From: Cellvibrionaceae bacterium 1162T.S.0a.05
Lineage (GTDB): Bacteria; Pseudomonadota; Gammaproteobacteria; Pseudomonadales; Cellvibrionaceae
NCBI GenBank assembly: GCA_000964245.1
Contig: LANB01000001.1
Span: forward strand, 2,384,392 to 2,448,391
Direction of reading: 5' to 3'
DNA length: 64,000 bases
Numbering within the stretch: position 1 is the stretch's first letter; the number at the start of each line of letters is the position of its first letter. The translations under genes and the position numbers were made by a program. Below the pieces are notes generated by a model. It worked only from the letters and a program-made list of their open reading frames with translations, was not told the origin of the DNA and did not search any database. Positions 37,984-48,600 of this stretch are shown here, piece by piece.

Positions 37984-38160
37984 CTAGGGAACCTCTGAAA
38001 AATGGCCTATTTTCCCTGTGGCGGCGTCAGCTCCGTGCCGGTGTGCCGGCCCAGTCGATCCTCATTTACTCCAGTAAACCGGGTTACCGGCTCAGTCTGT
38101 TCTCCGCGCGGTGCTTCCTTGCCACAGAAAAAATATTTCCATTTTTCAGAGGTTCCCTAG
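37984..38160. mobile_element. IS5-type MITE with CTAG target duplication
   Basis: The ends are perfect 20-bp inverted complements (37984-38003 and 38141-38160). Outermost is CTAG on both sides (37984-37987 and 38157-38160), the preferred target duplication (YTAR) of the IS5 subgroup, leaving a 169-bp element beginning GGAACCTCTGAAAAAT. Imperfect inverted similarity continues inwards (CTGTGGC/GCCACAG). It has no coding capacity, so any movement would need a transposase elsewhere. The right CTAG supplies the TAG stop of the lytic transglycosylase gene. Confidence 0.7.
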
Positions 38161-38759
38161 CGCCAATTTTTTTCCCAGGCGACCATCACTTTTTGCGGGT
38201 ACCAGTATTTGCCGTAACTGCCGTTATAGCGGGCCAGCGCTTCACCCCAGTTGCCATTCGCTCTGTCGAGGTAATGTTTGAGAATCGTGCAGCCGTAACG
38301 AAGGTTGGTGCGAATATCCATTAAGTTATCTTCATCGCGCCCAATTTCATTTTTCCAAAAGGGCATAATCTGCATCATGCCTTGCGCGCCAACGCGTGAA
38401 ATAGCAAAGCGGTCAAACGCGCTTTCAATCTGGATTACGGCCAGCACAAACTCCGGGGGAACTCCGGCTAATTTGGCAGCACTATGGACCTCTTTCAAAA
38501 TAAACAAGCGGTCATCCGGGTCTTTCACATATTTTTCAAGAATGGCAGATTTCTGCACCAACCACACTTCCGCATCAAAGCGATCGTCAAAACTGCTGGC
38601 CTGGGAAATGGTGGCCAGCAATTTGTCTCGTAATTCCTGATCGATATGATGCTTTTCTTTTTTCGATTCGGTTTGTTTTTCCTTGCTCGTGGAGTCGCCC
38701 CAGCACACTGAGCCCAGGCTGAAAAAAACGAGAAAGTAAAAAGCCGAACGAAAAGTCAT
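38157..38759 (-). CDS. lytic transglycosylase (SLT domain)
   Basis: 200 aa from the ATG at 38759, which opens on a signal peptide (FYFLVFFSLGSVCWG); further upstream reading runs into proS. After a charged spacer (about 24-60) the SLT fold is clear: VLAVIQIESAFDRFAIS with the catalytic Glu, GAQGMMQIMPFW, and the final ARYNGSYGKYWYPQKVM. It cleaves peptidoglycan glycan strands, forming 1,6-anhydro ends. The stop TAG lies in the target duplication of the adjacent MITE, so the native C terminus may have been altered by the insertion. It follows proS by 22 bp and is probably co-transcribed. Confidence 0.9.
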   Translation of the reverse strand: MTFRSAFYFLVFFSLGSVCWGDSTSKEKQTESKKEKHHIDQELRDKLLATISQASSFDDRFDAEVWLVQKSAILEKYVKDPDDRLFILKEVHSAAKLAGVPPEFVLAVIQIESAFDRFAISRVGAQGMMQIMPFWKNEIGRDEDNLMDIRTNLRYGCTILKHYLDRANGNWGEALARYNGSYGKYWYPQKVMVAWEKNWR

Positions 38760-38781
38760 AAATACCTGATTAAAAAAAGAA

Positions 38782-40509
38782 TCACTTAAGTTGTGACACA
38801 ATAAAATCGAATGCGCCATCCACTGCAATATTCTGGTTGTCGGCATCGCGTCGCCCTTTGTATTCCACGGTGTTTTCCTTCAAACCGCGATCACCAATAA
38901 CCAAACGGTGCGGAATGCCCATAAGCTCGACATCGGCCAGCATAGAGCCCAGGCGTGCCTTGGGGTCATCCATAAATAAAACTTCCACGCCCGCCGCTTG
39001 AAACGCATTGTAGAGTTTCTCGCACACCGTCTTCACCTCATCCGATTTGCTCATATTAATCGGCACCAGAGCTAATTGAAACGGTGCAATCGCCGCGGGC
39101 CAAATAATACCTTTATCGTCGTGGTTCTGCTCAATCGCCGCAGCAACAATACGGGTAACGCCAATGCCATAACAGCCCATCGTCATCACAAGGTCTTTGC
39201 CGTTTTCATCCAGTACGGAGGCTTTCATGGCTTCGGAGTACTTTCTGCCGAGCTGGAAAATATGGCCAACCTCGATGCCGCGTTTAATTTCGATACTGCC
39301 TTTGCCATCCGGGCTAGGATCGCCGACCACAACGTTGCGAATATCTTCCACTTTAAAGTCCGCGACAGCGGACCAGTTGGCATTTTTTAAATGCAGCTCG
39401 TTTTTATTTGCGCCGCAAACAAAATTCTTCAATACCGCTGCGCTGCGATCAACAACAATGGGAATATTTAAGCCAATGGGGCCCAGCGAACCCACTTCTG
39501 CCCCCAATTCCTCGGCAACGCGTTTTTCATTGGCGAACACCAAAGGCGACGCGACGCCGGCAATTTTTGCGGCTTTGATTTCATTCAAACTGTGATCACC
39601 GCGCAACACCAGCGCCACCAGGGGCGCCTCTTCAACGCCATCTTCTTCACTGTTTTCGCCGTGCACAATTAAGGTCTTAACACACTGCGTAGCCTCAACC
39701 CCTAAAAACCGGCTCACGTCCTCAATGGTTTTTTGCGTTGGTGTCGCCACTTCTTCACATTCGCGCTCGGCGTCTGCACTCGCGGCGGGAGCAAGCGCCT
39801 CGGCCATCTCCACATTCGCCGCATAATCACTGCTGGTGCTAAACGCGATATCATCTTCACCGCTCTCGGCCAACACATGGAACTCGTGAGAACCCGACCC
39901 GCCGATTGAACCGGTATCGGCTAAAACCGGGCGATACTCAAAGCCGATGCGATCAAAAATATTGCAATAGGTTTGATGCATCACATCATAAGTCTCCTGC
40001 AAACTCGCCTGGTCCACATGAAAAGAATAGGCATCTTTCATAATAAACTCACGCGAACGCATCACCCCAAAACGCGGGCGCACCTCATCGCGAAACTTTG
40101 TCTGAATCTGATAAAAATTTGCGGGCAACTGCTTATAACTCTTAACCTCATTGCGCACGAGATCCGTAATCACCTCCTCATGCGTCGGCCCCAAACAAAA
40201 GTCACGTTCATGCCGATCCTGCATCCGCAACAACTCCGGCCCAAACTGGCCCCAACGGCCACTCTCCTCCCACAACTCCGCAGGCTGCACCACCGGCATC
40301 AACACCTCCTGCGCACCCGCCTTATCCATCTCCTCACGAATAATCGTCTCCACCTTGCGCAACACACGCAAACCCAGGGGCAACCAGTTATACAAACCGG
40401 AAGCCAGTTTACGAATCATTCCTGCCTTCAACATCAACTTATGGCTGATCACCTCAGCATCGGCAGGCACTTCTTTTTGCGTGGCGATTAAATACTTACT
40501 TGCGCGCAT
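38782..40509 (-). CDS. proS: prolyl-tRNA synthetase ProS
   Basis: 575 aa, the bacterial form with an editing (INS) domain. Class II motifs are motif 1 [23 protein letters not shown], motif 2 [21 protein letters not shown] and motif 3 [13 protein letters not shown]. The INS domain lies at about 225-405, with [10 protein letters not shown] and the deacylase Lys region. The C-terminal anticodon-binding domain is [14 protein letters not shown] onward. It charges tRNA-Pro and removes mischarged Ala. The downstream gene on the same strand is the lytic transglycosylase. Confidence 0.97.
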   Translation of the reverse strand: MRASKYLIATQKEVPADAEVISHKLMLKAGMIRKLASGLYNWLPLGLRVLRKVETIIREEMDKAGAQEVLMPVVQPAELWEESGRWGQFGPELLRMQDRHERDFCLGPTHEEVITDLVRNEVKSYKQLPANFYQIQTKFRDEVRPRFGVMRSREFIMKDAYSFHVDQASLQETYDVMHQTYCNIFDRIGFEYRPVLADTGSIGGSGSHEFHVLAESGEDDIAFSTSSDYAANVEMAEALAPAASADAERECEEVATPTQKTIEDVSRFLGVEATQCVKTLIVHGENSEEDGVEEAPLVALVLRGDHSLNEIKAAKIAGVASPLVFANEKRVAEELGAEVGSLGPIGLNIPIVVDRSAAVLKNFVCGANKNELHLKNANWSAVADFKVEDIRNVVVGDPSPDGKGSIEIKRGIEVGHIFQLGRKYSEAMKASVLDENGKDLVMTMGCYGIGVTRIVAAAIEQNHDDKGIIWPAAIAPFQLALVPINMSKSDEVKTVCEKLYNAFQAAGVEVLFMDDPKARLGSMLADVELMGIPHRLVIGDRGLKENTVEYKGRRDADNQNIAVDGAFDFIVSQLK

Positions 40510-40609
40510 GGTTTTCTCTTATGTTTGTTTCAATTTATAAGCCGTTTCTAAAATGAATGCCTTGTTGAGCCAATGAACTTGCGTTTGGTTTTGCGGAGCA
40601 TGAACATTG

Positions 40610-40644
40610 CCGATCACCGAGTGCAAGGGCGACCTTGTGATCGG
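40610..40644. repeat. hairpin upstream of proS and the HIT gene
   Basis: Arms CCGATCAC (40610-40617) and GTGATCGG (40637-40644) pair perfectly and enclose a second stem CAAGG/CCTTG. It lies in the 280-bp region between the divergent proS and HIT genes and could be an operator or a leader hairpin of either. A short tandem of TTCTATC/CCGTTC units follows at about 40662-40695. Confidence 0.4.
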
Positions 40645-40789
40645 TGATCTAACGCGGCTTTCTATCTGTTCTATCTATCCGTTCTATCCGTTGCCATTCG
40701 CTACATTACTAAAACGGCAAGCGCTCAAGGCTTTATTTTAGAATCAAAGGCGCCTATTCTAAGGGCATAGTTAGTAGTGAGGAATACCC

Positions 40790-41260
40790 ATGTTCGAACT
40801 TCACCCGGATTTACAAAGAGACTGCTACACAGTTGGCCAATTCAAACTCTCCCTCATCCTCCTCCACAAAGACGCCAACTACCCCTGGCTCATCCTCGTC
40901 CCCAAGCGCCAGAAAGTCCGCGAAATCCACCACCTGAGCGAAGAAGACCAAATCCAGCTTATAAAGGAAAGCTCTCACCTCAGCGAAGTGATGACCTCCA
41001 TCTACGCGCCAGTCAAAATGAATATCGCGGCACTCGGCAATGTTGTGCCTCAACTGCACGTGCACCATATCGCGCGTTTCAAGGAAGATCCCGCCTGGCC
41101 GAAACCTATTTGGGGCGCGACGGAACAGAAAGAATACAGCCCGGAAGAACTCGAAAAGCGCCTCGAACGCCTGCATTCATCGCTGGTAGGGGAAGACTTT
41201 CAAGCCTGGTGTGGCACCGAAGAAGACGCGGGCTCCAATCAGGGCTTCTTTACGCCCTAG
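40790..41260 (+). CDS. HIT-family hydrolase
   Basis: 156 aa. The histidine triad is in VPQLHVHHIARF, followed by KEDPAWPKPIWG, typical of the bacterial HIT subfamily usually found as a free-standing gene. Proteins of this fold hydrolyse or transfer nucleotides from nucleotide conjugates such as Ap4A; the substrate here is not known. GAGG lies 7 nt before the ATG. It shares a bidirectional terminator with the converging HU gene. Confidence 0.9.
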   Translation: MFELHPDLQRDCYTVGQFKLSLILLHKDANYPWLILVPKRQKVREIHHLSEEDQIQLIKESSHLSEVMTSIYAPVKMNIAALGNVVPQLHVHHIARFKEDPAWPKPIWGATEQKEYSPEELEKRLERLHSSLVGEDFQAWCGTEEDAGSNQGFFTP

Positions 41261-41321
41261 GGCTGCTGAGTTGGCAACTAAAGTCCAACGTTGCTCGAAT
41301 AGAGGGTAATAGATACAAACA

Positions 41322-41347
41322 AAATGGGCTCCCGAGGGAGCCCATTT
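41322..41347. terminator. bidirectional terminator between HIT and HU genes
   Basis: An 11-bp perfect stem (41322-41332 with 41337-41347), loop CGAG, lies between two converging genes. The minus-strand side continues as TTTTGTTTG, a fair T-tail for the HU gene; the plus side has TTTCATTTT. Confidence 0.7.
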
Positions 41348-41370
41348 CATTTTGCTGATTAAGTGAAAAC

Positions 41371-41805
41371 TTACTCAGCCATTTCCTTCAATTTCTTCAA
41401 AGGACGAATCTTGACTTGAATGCTCGCAGGCTTGGCTTTGAATACAGTCTCTTCACCAGTGAAGGGGTTGATACCTTTGCGTGCTTTCTTGGCAGGCTTC
41501 TTCACAGTCAGGATTTTGAACAGGCCAGGCATAACGAACTCACCGCAGGCGCGCTTGCTAACGTGGCCGGCAATGATGTCAGTCAGTTCATCCAGAACAG
41601 CGCTAACTTGCTTACGAGAAAGTTCAGTGCTTTCGGAGATTTGATTCAGGATTTGTGACTTGGAGTAACGCTCTTTAACGTTCTTGACTTTCTTGGCTGG
41701 AGCAGCTGCTTTTTTAGCGGCTTTCTTTGCTGGAGCCTTTTTCTTTGCGACGGCTTTTTTAGCTGGAGTTTTTTTCTTTGCAGGAGCTTTTTTGCGTGCT
41801 GCCAT
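41371..41805 (-). CDS. HU-family DNA-binding protein with histone-H1-like Lys/Ala tail
   Basis: 144 aa. Residues 1-45 are almost entirely Lys, Ala and Pro in AKK/PAKK repeats, like the tail of histone H1 or AlgP. The remainder is an HU/IHF-type domain: YSKSQILNQISESTELSRKQVSAVLDELTDII, GEFVMPGLFKILTVKKP, then KGINPFTGEETVFKAKPAS with the DNA-inserting arm Pro (GINPFTGE), and KIRPLKKLKE. It should bind and bend DNA, and the tail should add non-specific affinity. It stands alone. Confidence 0.9.
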   Translation of the reverse strand: MAARKKAPAKKKTPAKKAVAKKKAPAKKAAKKAAAPAKKVKNVKERYSKSQILNQISESTELSRKQVSAVLDELTDIIAGHVSKRACGEFVMPGLFKILTVKKPAKKARKGINPFTGEETVFKAKPASIQVKIRPLKKLKEMAE

Positions 41806-42081
41806 AGTACCTAACCTCTCAAATGGTTTTTTGTTGAAAAATTTTTCGCGTTTTCAAGCAAAGTCATTTTGCTCTCCCCTCGCTTGTGCGTATATATAGT
41901 TTAATCCCAGGTCCAGGGCAACAAAAAAGTGCTTAAAAATAGGGGTTTTTTACCTGATTTTATAAAAAAAGCGGTTTTTACGTGAAAAATAGTGATTTAC
42001 AACCCAAAAAAGCAAAATAGCGCGCTTGAAATCCCCGTTTGCGAACCCCAAAAAGCCCCGTGTTTGCAGCCTTAATCAGGC

Positions 42082-42110
42082 TTATCAGTCCTAAAAGGGT
42101 AGGGTATAAT
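42082..42110 (+). promoter_or_regulatory. probable sigma-70 promoter of fmdB-type/aspS/yebC
   Basis: TTATCA (42082-42087) and a perfect TATAAT (42105-42110) are separated by 17 bp. This would give an approximately 250-nt leader that contains the tandem repeat before the first gene at 42371. Confidence 0.5.
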
Positions 42111-42274
42111 GCCCGGCCATTTTTGGGTGGCCTCCCGTGTGCCTGCCGATTTCAGGCTCTGCGGTGCATGAATAAGGGGGCTTTGGGCTTGAAGGCGCCA
42201 ACAATGCAAGCATTGTCGATAGGGCTCGTATTGGTCTGATGAGATTGGCCAGATGTTGCCAAACGAAGGGCCAG

Positions 42275-42347
42275 CATAAAGAGCAATATAAAGAGTCAAC
42301 GATATAGACAGTCAACTATATAAAGAGTCAGCTTATATAAAGAGTAG
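42275..42347 (+). repeat. tandem ATAAAGAGTCA repeat in the operon leader
   Basis: Five imperfect copies of (T)ATAAAGAGTCA occur at 42276, 42287, 42303, 42318 and 42335 (approximate), with a period of about 12-17 bp. They lie in the presumed 5' UTR just before the ribosome binding site of the FmdB-type gene. The function is unknown; an origin by slippage is possible. Confidence 0.55.
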
Positions 42348-42370
42348 TCGTTCTTAAGAGAGGTTCTTCA

Positions 42371-42688
42371 ATGCCTATATATGAATATGTGTGTGACGCC
42401 TGCGGCCACCAGCTTGAGGCGCTTCAAAAAATCAGTGATGCCCCACTGGCAGATTGCCCCGAATGTGACGCGGCCAGTTTGCGAAAGAAAGTGTCAGCGG
42501 CGGCCTTTCGCTTGAAAGGGGGTGGCTGGTACGAAACCGATTTTAAATCGGGCAACAAGAAAAATCTGGCAGGCGAAAGCAAGCCCGATTCCAACAAGGC
42601 GGACACCAAGTCTGATAAAAAAGACAGCAAACCCGCCAAAAGTGATTCAACTGGCAGCAGCTCTGGAAAAAACAAGGCCGCCAGCTAA
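42371..42688 (+). CDS. FmdB-type zinc-ribbon protein
   Basis: 105 aa. The first 45 residues are the FmdB zinc ribbon: [16 protein letters not shown] and [16 protein letters not shown] give the two CxxC metal-binding pairs. The tail (60-105) is Lys/Ser/Asp-rich and disordered. GAGAGG lies before the ATG. In many gammaproteobacteria this gene lies immediately upstream of aspS, as here (13 bp gap). Its role is unknown; a regulatory or nucleic-acid-binding function is often proposed. Confidence 0.9.
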   Translation: MPIYEYVCDACGHQLEALQKISDAPLADCPECDAASLRKKVSAAAFRLKGGGWYETDFKSGNKKNLAGESKPDSNKADTKSDKKDSKPAKSDSTGSSSGKNKAAS

Positions 42689-42701
42689 AAAGGTTAAAGC
42701 T

Positions 42702-44486
42702 ATGCGTAGTGTGTACTGTGGGGGTTTAAACGCCTCGAATATCGACCAGGAAGTAACCTTATGTGGTTGGGTGGATCGTCGCCGTGACCACGGAGGCGTG
42801 ATTTTTATCGACTTGCGTGACCGCGACGGCATCGTGCAAGTTGTCTTCGACCCCGACGGCGAGGAAAACTTCGCGCTTGCCGATAAGGTTCGCCCCGAAT
42901 ACGTTCTTCAAGTGACGGGTAAAGTACGCGCGCGCAGCGAAAGCACCGTTAACCGCAATATGCCCACCGGTGAAATTGAGGTGTACGGGACGCAACTGCA
43001 AATACTCAATACGGCAGAAACACCGCCCTTCCAATTGGATGCCTACACCAATGTGGGTGAGGATGTGCGCCTGACCTACCGCTACCTGGATTTGCGCCGT
43101 AAAGATATGCAGCGCAACCTTGTGATGCGTTCCAAAATCACCAGCGCCATTCGCAACTACCTGGATGCCAACGGTTTTCTCGATATCGAAACACCGATTC
43201 TTACCCGCGCAACGCCCGAAGGCGCCCGCGACTACCTCGTGCCTTCGCGTACGCAGGAAGGCAAATTTTTTGCGCTGCCGCAATCACCGCAGTTGTTTAA
43301 GCAACTTTTAATGGTGAGTGGTTTCGATCGCTACTACCAAATTGCAAAATGTTTTCGTGATGAAGACTTGCGTGCAGACCGCCAACCGGAATTCACACAA
43401 ATCGATTTGGAAACCTCGTTTCTGAACGAAGATGAGATCATGTCCATCACCGAAAACATGATCCGCAAAGTCTTTAAGGATCTACTCAATATTGAGTTCG
43501 GTGAATTCCCGCGTATGCCTTATTCGGAAGCCATGGAAAAATACGGTTCCGATAAACCCGACCTGCGTATTCCCCTGGAAATGATTGAAATCAAGGATTT
43601 GATGAAAGACGTAGAGTTCAAGGTTTTCTCCGGCCCCGCAAACGACCCCAAAGGTCGCGTGACTGCGATGAAGGTGCCAAAAGGCGGCGAGATTCCGCGC
43701 CGCACCATTGATGCCTATACCAAATTTGTGGGAATTTACGGTGCGAAAGGTCTGGCCTATATCAAGGTCAATGATAAAGACGATTTGGAAGAAGGCTTGC
43801 AAAGCCCCATCGTTAAATTCTTGCCCCTCGACGTGCGCAAAGCCATTCTTGAGCGCGTGGGTGCAGAAAATGGCGATTTAATTTTCTTTGGTGCCGACAG
43901 TTATAAAGTGGTGAGTGAAGCACTCGGTGCCTTGCGTTGTAAGCTCGGTGAGGATTTAAATCTTTATACCTGCGAGTGGGCGCCACTGTGGGTTGTCGAC
44001 TTCCCCATGTTTGAAGAAACCAGCGATGGCGGACTCACCGCCTTGCACCACCCCTTTACGGCCCCTTCCTGTTCGCCGGAAGAACTGCAAGCAAACCCGG
44101 CCACAGCCTTGTCCCGCGCATACGACATGGTATTGAACGGCACGGAATTAGGCGGCGGTTCCATTCGTATTCATAACCAGGATATGCAGCAAGCTGTATT
44201 CCGGGTATTGGGCATCAGCGAAGAAGAGCAACGTGAAAAATTCGGCTTCCTCTTGGATGCACTGCAATACGGTGCACCACCGCACGGCGGTTTGGCTTTT
44301 GGGCTCGACCGCTTGGTGATGTTAATGGTAGGTGCGGATTCCATTCGCGATGTTATCGCCTTCCCGAAAACACAAACAGCAGCGTGTGTAATGACAGACG
44401 CCCCTGGTGATGTGGATAAAAAACAATTGGATGAATTGCACATTCGTTTGAAAGCGAAGCCACAACCCGCAGCCAGCGAAAAATAA
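42702..44486 (+). CDS. aspS: aspartyl-tRNA synthetase AspS
   Basis: 594 aa from the ATG at 42702; the longer open frame upstream lies inside the FmdB-type gene. The N-terminal OB-fold anticodon domain is [23 protein letters not shown]. Class II motifs are [27 protein letters not shown] (motif 2) and [12 protein letters not shown] (motif 3), with the bacterial GAD insertion at about 290-410. It charges tRNA-Asp (and tRNA-Asn if the organism uses the indirect route). It is followed by yebC after 93 A-rich bases. Confidence 0.97.
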   Translation: MRSVYCGGLNASNIDQEVTLCGWVDRRRDHGGVIFIDLRDRDGIVQVVFDPDGEENFALADKVRPEYVLQVTGKVRARSESTVNRNMPTGEIEVYGTQLQILNTAETPPFQLDAYTNVGEDVRLTYRYLDLRRKDMQRNLVMRSKITSAIRNYLDANGFLDIETPILTRATPEGARDYLVPSRTQEGKFFALPQSPQLFKQLLMVSGFDRYYQIAKCFRDEDLRADRQPEFTQIDLETSFLNEDEIMSITENMIRKVFKDLLNIEFGEFPRMPYSEAMEKYGSDKPDLRIPLEMIEIKDLMKDVEFKVFSGPANDPKGRVTAMKVPKGGEIPRRTIDAYTKFVGIYGAKGLAYIKVNDKDDLEEGLQSPIVKFLPLDVRKAILERVGAENGDLIFFGADSYKVVSEALGALRCKLGEDLNLYTCEWAPLWVVDFPMFEETSDGGLTALHHPFTAPSCSPEELQANPATALSRAYDMVLNGTELGGGSIRIHNQDMQQAVFRVLGISEEEQREKFGFLLDALQYGAPPHGGLAFGLDRLVMLMVGADSIRDVIAFPKTQTAACVMTDAPGDVDKKQLDELHIRLKAKPQPAASEK

Positions 44487-44579
44487 GTGCAATAAAAAGA
44501 CATAGCTAAAAATAAGTACTTGGTAAGAAATAAAGTAAGCAATAAAAAAGTAAGAAATAAATAGAAAAGAGAGACTACT

Positions 44580-45317
44580 ATGGCGGGTCACAGTAAATGG
44601 GCAAACACCAAACACCGTAAAGCTGCCCAGGACGCCAAGCGCGCAAAAATATTTACCAAAATTATCCGCGAACTCACCGTTGCGGCAAAAGCCGGTGGCA
44701 ACCCGGAAGATAATCCGAAATTGCGCGCAGTTATCGATAAAGCTCTCGGTGCAAACATGAAGCGCGACACCATCGACAAAGCCATCGCGCGCGGAGCAGG
44801 TGGTGCCGATGGGGATAACTACGAAGAAATTACTTACGAAGGTTATGGTGTAGGCGGCGTTGCGGTTTACGTTGAATGCTTAAGTGACAATCGCAACCGC
44901 ACAGTATCGGAAGTGCGTCATGCCTTTACCAAGCGCGGCGGCAACCTCGGCACCGACGGTTCCGTTGCCTACTTATTTACCCGCGTAGGGCAAATCAGTT
45001 TTGAACCCGGCACCGATGAAGACAAAGTGATGGAAGTTGCACTCGAAGCCGGCGCCGAAGATATTCAAACCAACGATGACGGCAGTATCGACGTTACCAC
45101 CGCGTTTGAAGATTACCTCACAGTAAAAGAAGCCATGACAGCCGCAGGTCTCGAACCGGTTATGGCAGAAATCACCATGGTCGCCTCAACCGAAGTGCCC
45201 ATCACCACACAAGAAGACGCAGAAAAAACGCTTGCCCTCATCGACATGCTGGAAGATTTGGATGATGTGCAGAATGTGTATACCAATGCGGATATTCCGG
45301 ACGAGTTTTTGGAATAA
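44580..45317 (+). CDS. yebC: YebC/TACO1-family protein
   Basis: 245 aa beginning [21 protein letters not shown], the family signature, then [42 protein letters not shown] and [18 protein letters not shown]. YebC proteins are now linked to translation of difficult proline stretches; older literature calls them transcription regulators. In most gammaproteobacteria ruvC-ruvA-ruvB follow directly; here the RHS modules begin straight after the stop codon. A 32-bp remnant of its 3' end recurs at 55353. Confidence 0.96.
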   Translation: MAGHSKWANTKHRKAAQDAKRAKIFTKIIRELTVAAKAGGNPEDNPKLRAVIDKALGANMKRDTIDKAIARGAGGADGDNYEEITYEGYGVGGVAVYVECLSDNRNRTVSEVRHAFTKRGGNLGTDGSVAYLFTRVGQISFEPGTDEDKVMEVALEAGAEDIQTNDDGSIDVTTAFEDYLTVKEAMTAAGLEPVMAEITMVASTEVPITTQEDAEKTLALIDMLEDLDDVQNVYTNADIPDEFLE

Positions 45318-45594
45318 ATCAATCGGTCGTTTTAAGGTGATTTCTAATTTTGTAAGACATGTCTTACAAGGTTGGTTAAATTTTAGTTAATTTCAATAAA
45401 AAATACGTACGACGCTTGTTTCTACCTCCAAAGGTATATTAGTATCGACCCCATGTAAGGAAACGAGACACCTTTGCAAGGGACATGCAATTTAATCCCT
45501 CCTGAATATTCCTTACTTAATTAAAAATAAAAACGAATTCAAAAATAAAACGTGTTGAGAGCCTAACTGAAAAATATTGGTGTATTGCCAAGGG
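45316..45594 (+). repeat. 279-bp leader repeat, copy 1
   Basis: It is identical, apart from one base seen, to 55532-55810. It begins at the last bases of the yebC stop codon and ends about 95 bp before the first giant RHS gene. It contains the 20-bp palindrome at 45350-45369 and TATATT/TAGTAT boxes near 45437-45448 that could be -10 elements. Conservation while the flanking sequence diverges suggests it is the promoter/regulatory head of each RHS module. Confidence 0.85.
45350..45369. promoter_or_regulatory. perfect 20-bp palindrome, operator candidate (copy 1)
   Basis: TTGTAAGACATGTCTTACAA is fully self-complementary with no spacer, the form expected for a dimeric HTH repressor (TetR- or LuxR-type) binding site. 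It occurs once in each RHS leader. No regulator gene of such a family is adjacent. Confidence 0.5.
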
Positions 45595-45688
45595 CGTTGT
45601 TTGCTTTGAATTCCCGTTAGATTTGAATTTATTTCTAAGGCTTTTTGAGTAGATAAATCGTTTCCATGAAAATAGTAATTAACTCAAT

Positions 45689-48600
45689 ATGGATCATCTT
45701 ATGAACGGCTTGTACAAGTATGTTTTTTTATTAGTTCTGTTTTTTTCAGAGAGTGCTCTTTCCCAGCTTGAAAAAAATTTGGGAGTATTTGAATCATATG
45801 AAGCGGCAGATGCAGCCAACAGAGAGTTTTGCGCAAGTAAATTAGCTGAATCAGTTGGGGGCGGTGCTTGCGGTAATTTTAATGATTTATGGAGAGTATG
45901 TCGTTCATGTCAAGTGATGGCAAGTAATTATGACAAGGTCAATGAAAATGAAATAACAATTTCTGTTAGGTCGTTTGTTCCTGTTCAAGGCGATTGTTCT
46001 TCTCAAGGAATGACTCCCAATGCTGAAGGCAAATGTGAATGTAAGGAACCTTCAACACTAGAGGGAGGTATAACCAATTGCAACAAGGAATGCACAGCCG
46101 ACTCACCGGACTATGATTTTGTTACCGGGCAATGTGGTGTCCCACCCGAACAAAAAGAACCCGAGCAATGTAAAACGGGTAATCCCATTGTTATCACTAC
46201 CGGTGAAAAGGTCCAGGTGGAAAGGGCAGATTACCAGGCAGGCGGTGCCTTATCTTTGATGTTTCAGCGTAACTACGCTTCGCAACGCGCCCCGGAAGCA
46301 GAAGTGAATTTTTACCGCCATAAAGTAGAGGGCATCAGTGCGAGATCTTATGGCGGTATTATTGGTTCGACGGTTGTAAGTGGTGGCGCTATTACGCTCC
46401 CATCAGCCGTGAGTAACAATATTGATGGTCTTGCCAATCCCTTCACGCGAATGAAATGGCAGGGCTTGCTTGAAGACCACGCCCCGGCTGCTGGTATGAA
46501 ACAGTGGCGGCACAACTACAACTATCGCTTATACATCGGTGACTCACGTCTGCAACTCAGATGGGTTCGCCCGCAAGGCAATCTTGTTTCGTTCAGCAGG
46601 TCATCAACGTCTGAAAATTTCACTGCGGCCAACCTGGCCAAATTCAAGGTTGTTGAAACGGCGGGGGGCGACTTTGAAATACATTTTGCAAACGGCCTCC
46701 TGCATCGCTATGACAGCACGGGGCTATTGATCAGAATTTCTCAGGGCGCTGCCTTGTATCAAACGCTTGGCTATGACGCAAACCGTATGCTAAGCACAGT
46801 CACACACTCCAATGGCAACGCAATTCAACTTACGTATTTCGATGACTATTATCTGTCTACCGTGAGTTTCCCGGGCGGTAAAAATATTACGCTGACGTAC
46901 GATGATCAGGGCAACCCGGTATCCATCACAACACAATACACCGGCGATACCGGTGAATTAATGACGCTTGAGCGTCTCTACCACTATGATGATCCCTTGC
47001 ACCCTTATGCCCTGACCGGCATCACAGATGAAAACGGCGAGCGCTTTGTCTCCTGGACCTATGACCAGGAAGGGCGAGCTGTTAGCAGTACCCATGCCGA
47101 AGGCCTGGCTGATACCGTCACGGTTTCTTTCCCGGATGATTTAACAACAGTAACCACCAACGCATTAGGAAAGGAAACGCGATACAACTATGCCATTGCA
47201 AACGGAGTTAAAAGGCTTGCAAATGTGGAGGGTGTTGCAACAGCCAATTGTGCTGCCGCGTTTAAAAACTATACCTATTATCCCAACGGCAAAATTGAAA
47301 CCCGCACAGACTGGAAAGGAAACATCACACACTACACCTATGACAGTCAGGGGCGAGAAATTACGCGCACCACCGCTTATGGCACACCCAATGCCAGAAC
47401 AGTGACAACAGAATGGGATGTGACACATAAATGGAAAGCTGCAAAAACAACCGATGCAATAAGTGAAACGACTTACACCTACAATGCGGATGGAAAAGTC
47501 TTAACCCACACTGTTGTTGACCTTGTGACGACAGAAAGTCGCACCACAACCTACACGTACAATGCGTTCGGGCAAATCTCCAGCGTCGATGGCCCACGAA
47601 CTGATATTGCGGATACAGTAACCTATCAGTATGACACTCAGGGCCGGTTTATCGGGTCGCAAAACGCCGCAGGTCAAAGTGTGGCAATCACCGCGTTTGA
47701 TGCATCTGATCGCCCCGTCAGTATGATGGACAATAACGGAGTGATTACCGAGCTTGCTTATAACGGTCAGGGCTTGCTGGCATCCAGCACACTGGTTTCC
47801 CCTTCGGGCAACAGCGCTGAAAACCTTGCCAGCTTTTATCGTTACGACAACATTGGCCAGCTTGTTCAAATGACCCTGCCGGACGACTCGAGTATTTTTT
47901 ATGAATACGACGGTGCACGCAGGTTGGTGGCCACCCGCAACAATCTGGGAGAGCGTATTGAACTTGAACTGGATGCAGCGGGAAATGTGACAAGTGAAAG
48001 TATTCTTGATGCATCAGCAAATCTGCGTTATCAACTCGAGCGTAGTTATGATGAGCTGAGCCGGGTACTCGAACTTCGTAGTGGTGCCGACACGGCAACC
48101 GTGAATTATAGCTACGATGTGAATAACAACCCCGTTGCCACCATAGACGGACGTGACTACCAAAGTGATCAGGAATACGATGAACTGGATCGCCTGAAAA
48201 AAATTATTGACCCTCTTTACAACGAAACCGCCTTTGCCTATGACGAAAAAGATCGACTGACCACAGTCACAGATGCACGCGGTTTACAAACCCATTATCA
48301 ATATGATGCTTTTGGCAATCTATTATTGCTCGACAGTCCTGATACCGGTGTGACGACCTATACCTACGACGGTGCAGGCAATCGACTCAGCATGCTCGAC
48401 AACGAAGGCATCATCGCGAGCTATACCTACGACAACCTGAATCGACTCACCAGCGTTAGCTACCCGGCAAACCCGCAGGAAAACATCGTCTACAGTTACG
48501 ACGATACCAGCAACGGAAATTATGGCGTTGGTCGCCTCACCGGTATTGTTGATCAAAGTGGAGAGCATCACTACCGCTACGATTTTGCAGGTCGATTACT

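Larger units (their letters stand above)
41806..42370. other. 565-bp region between HU and the fmdB-type/aspS/yebC genes
   Basis: No supportable ORF. It holds the promoter region of the minus-strand HU gene (left), a good plus-strand promoter at 42082-42110 and a short tandem repeat at 42275-42347 in the leader of the downstream operon. Confidence 0.5.

Noticed and set aside
45370-45590. Riboswitch (c-di-GMP type) in the RHS leader
   Set aside because: The conserved core of GEMM riboswitches was not found; only the palindrome and possible promoter boxes are supported.
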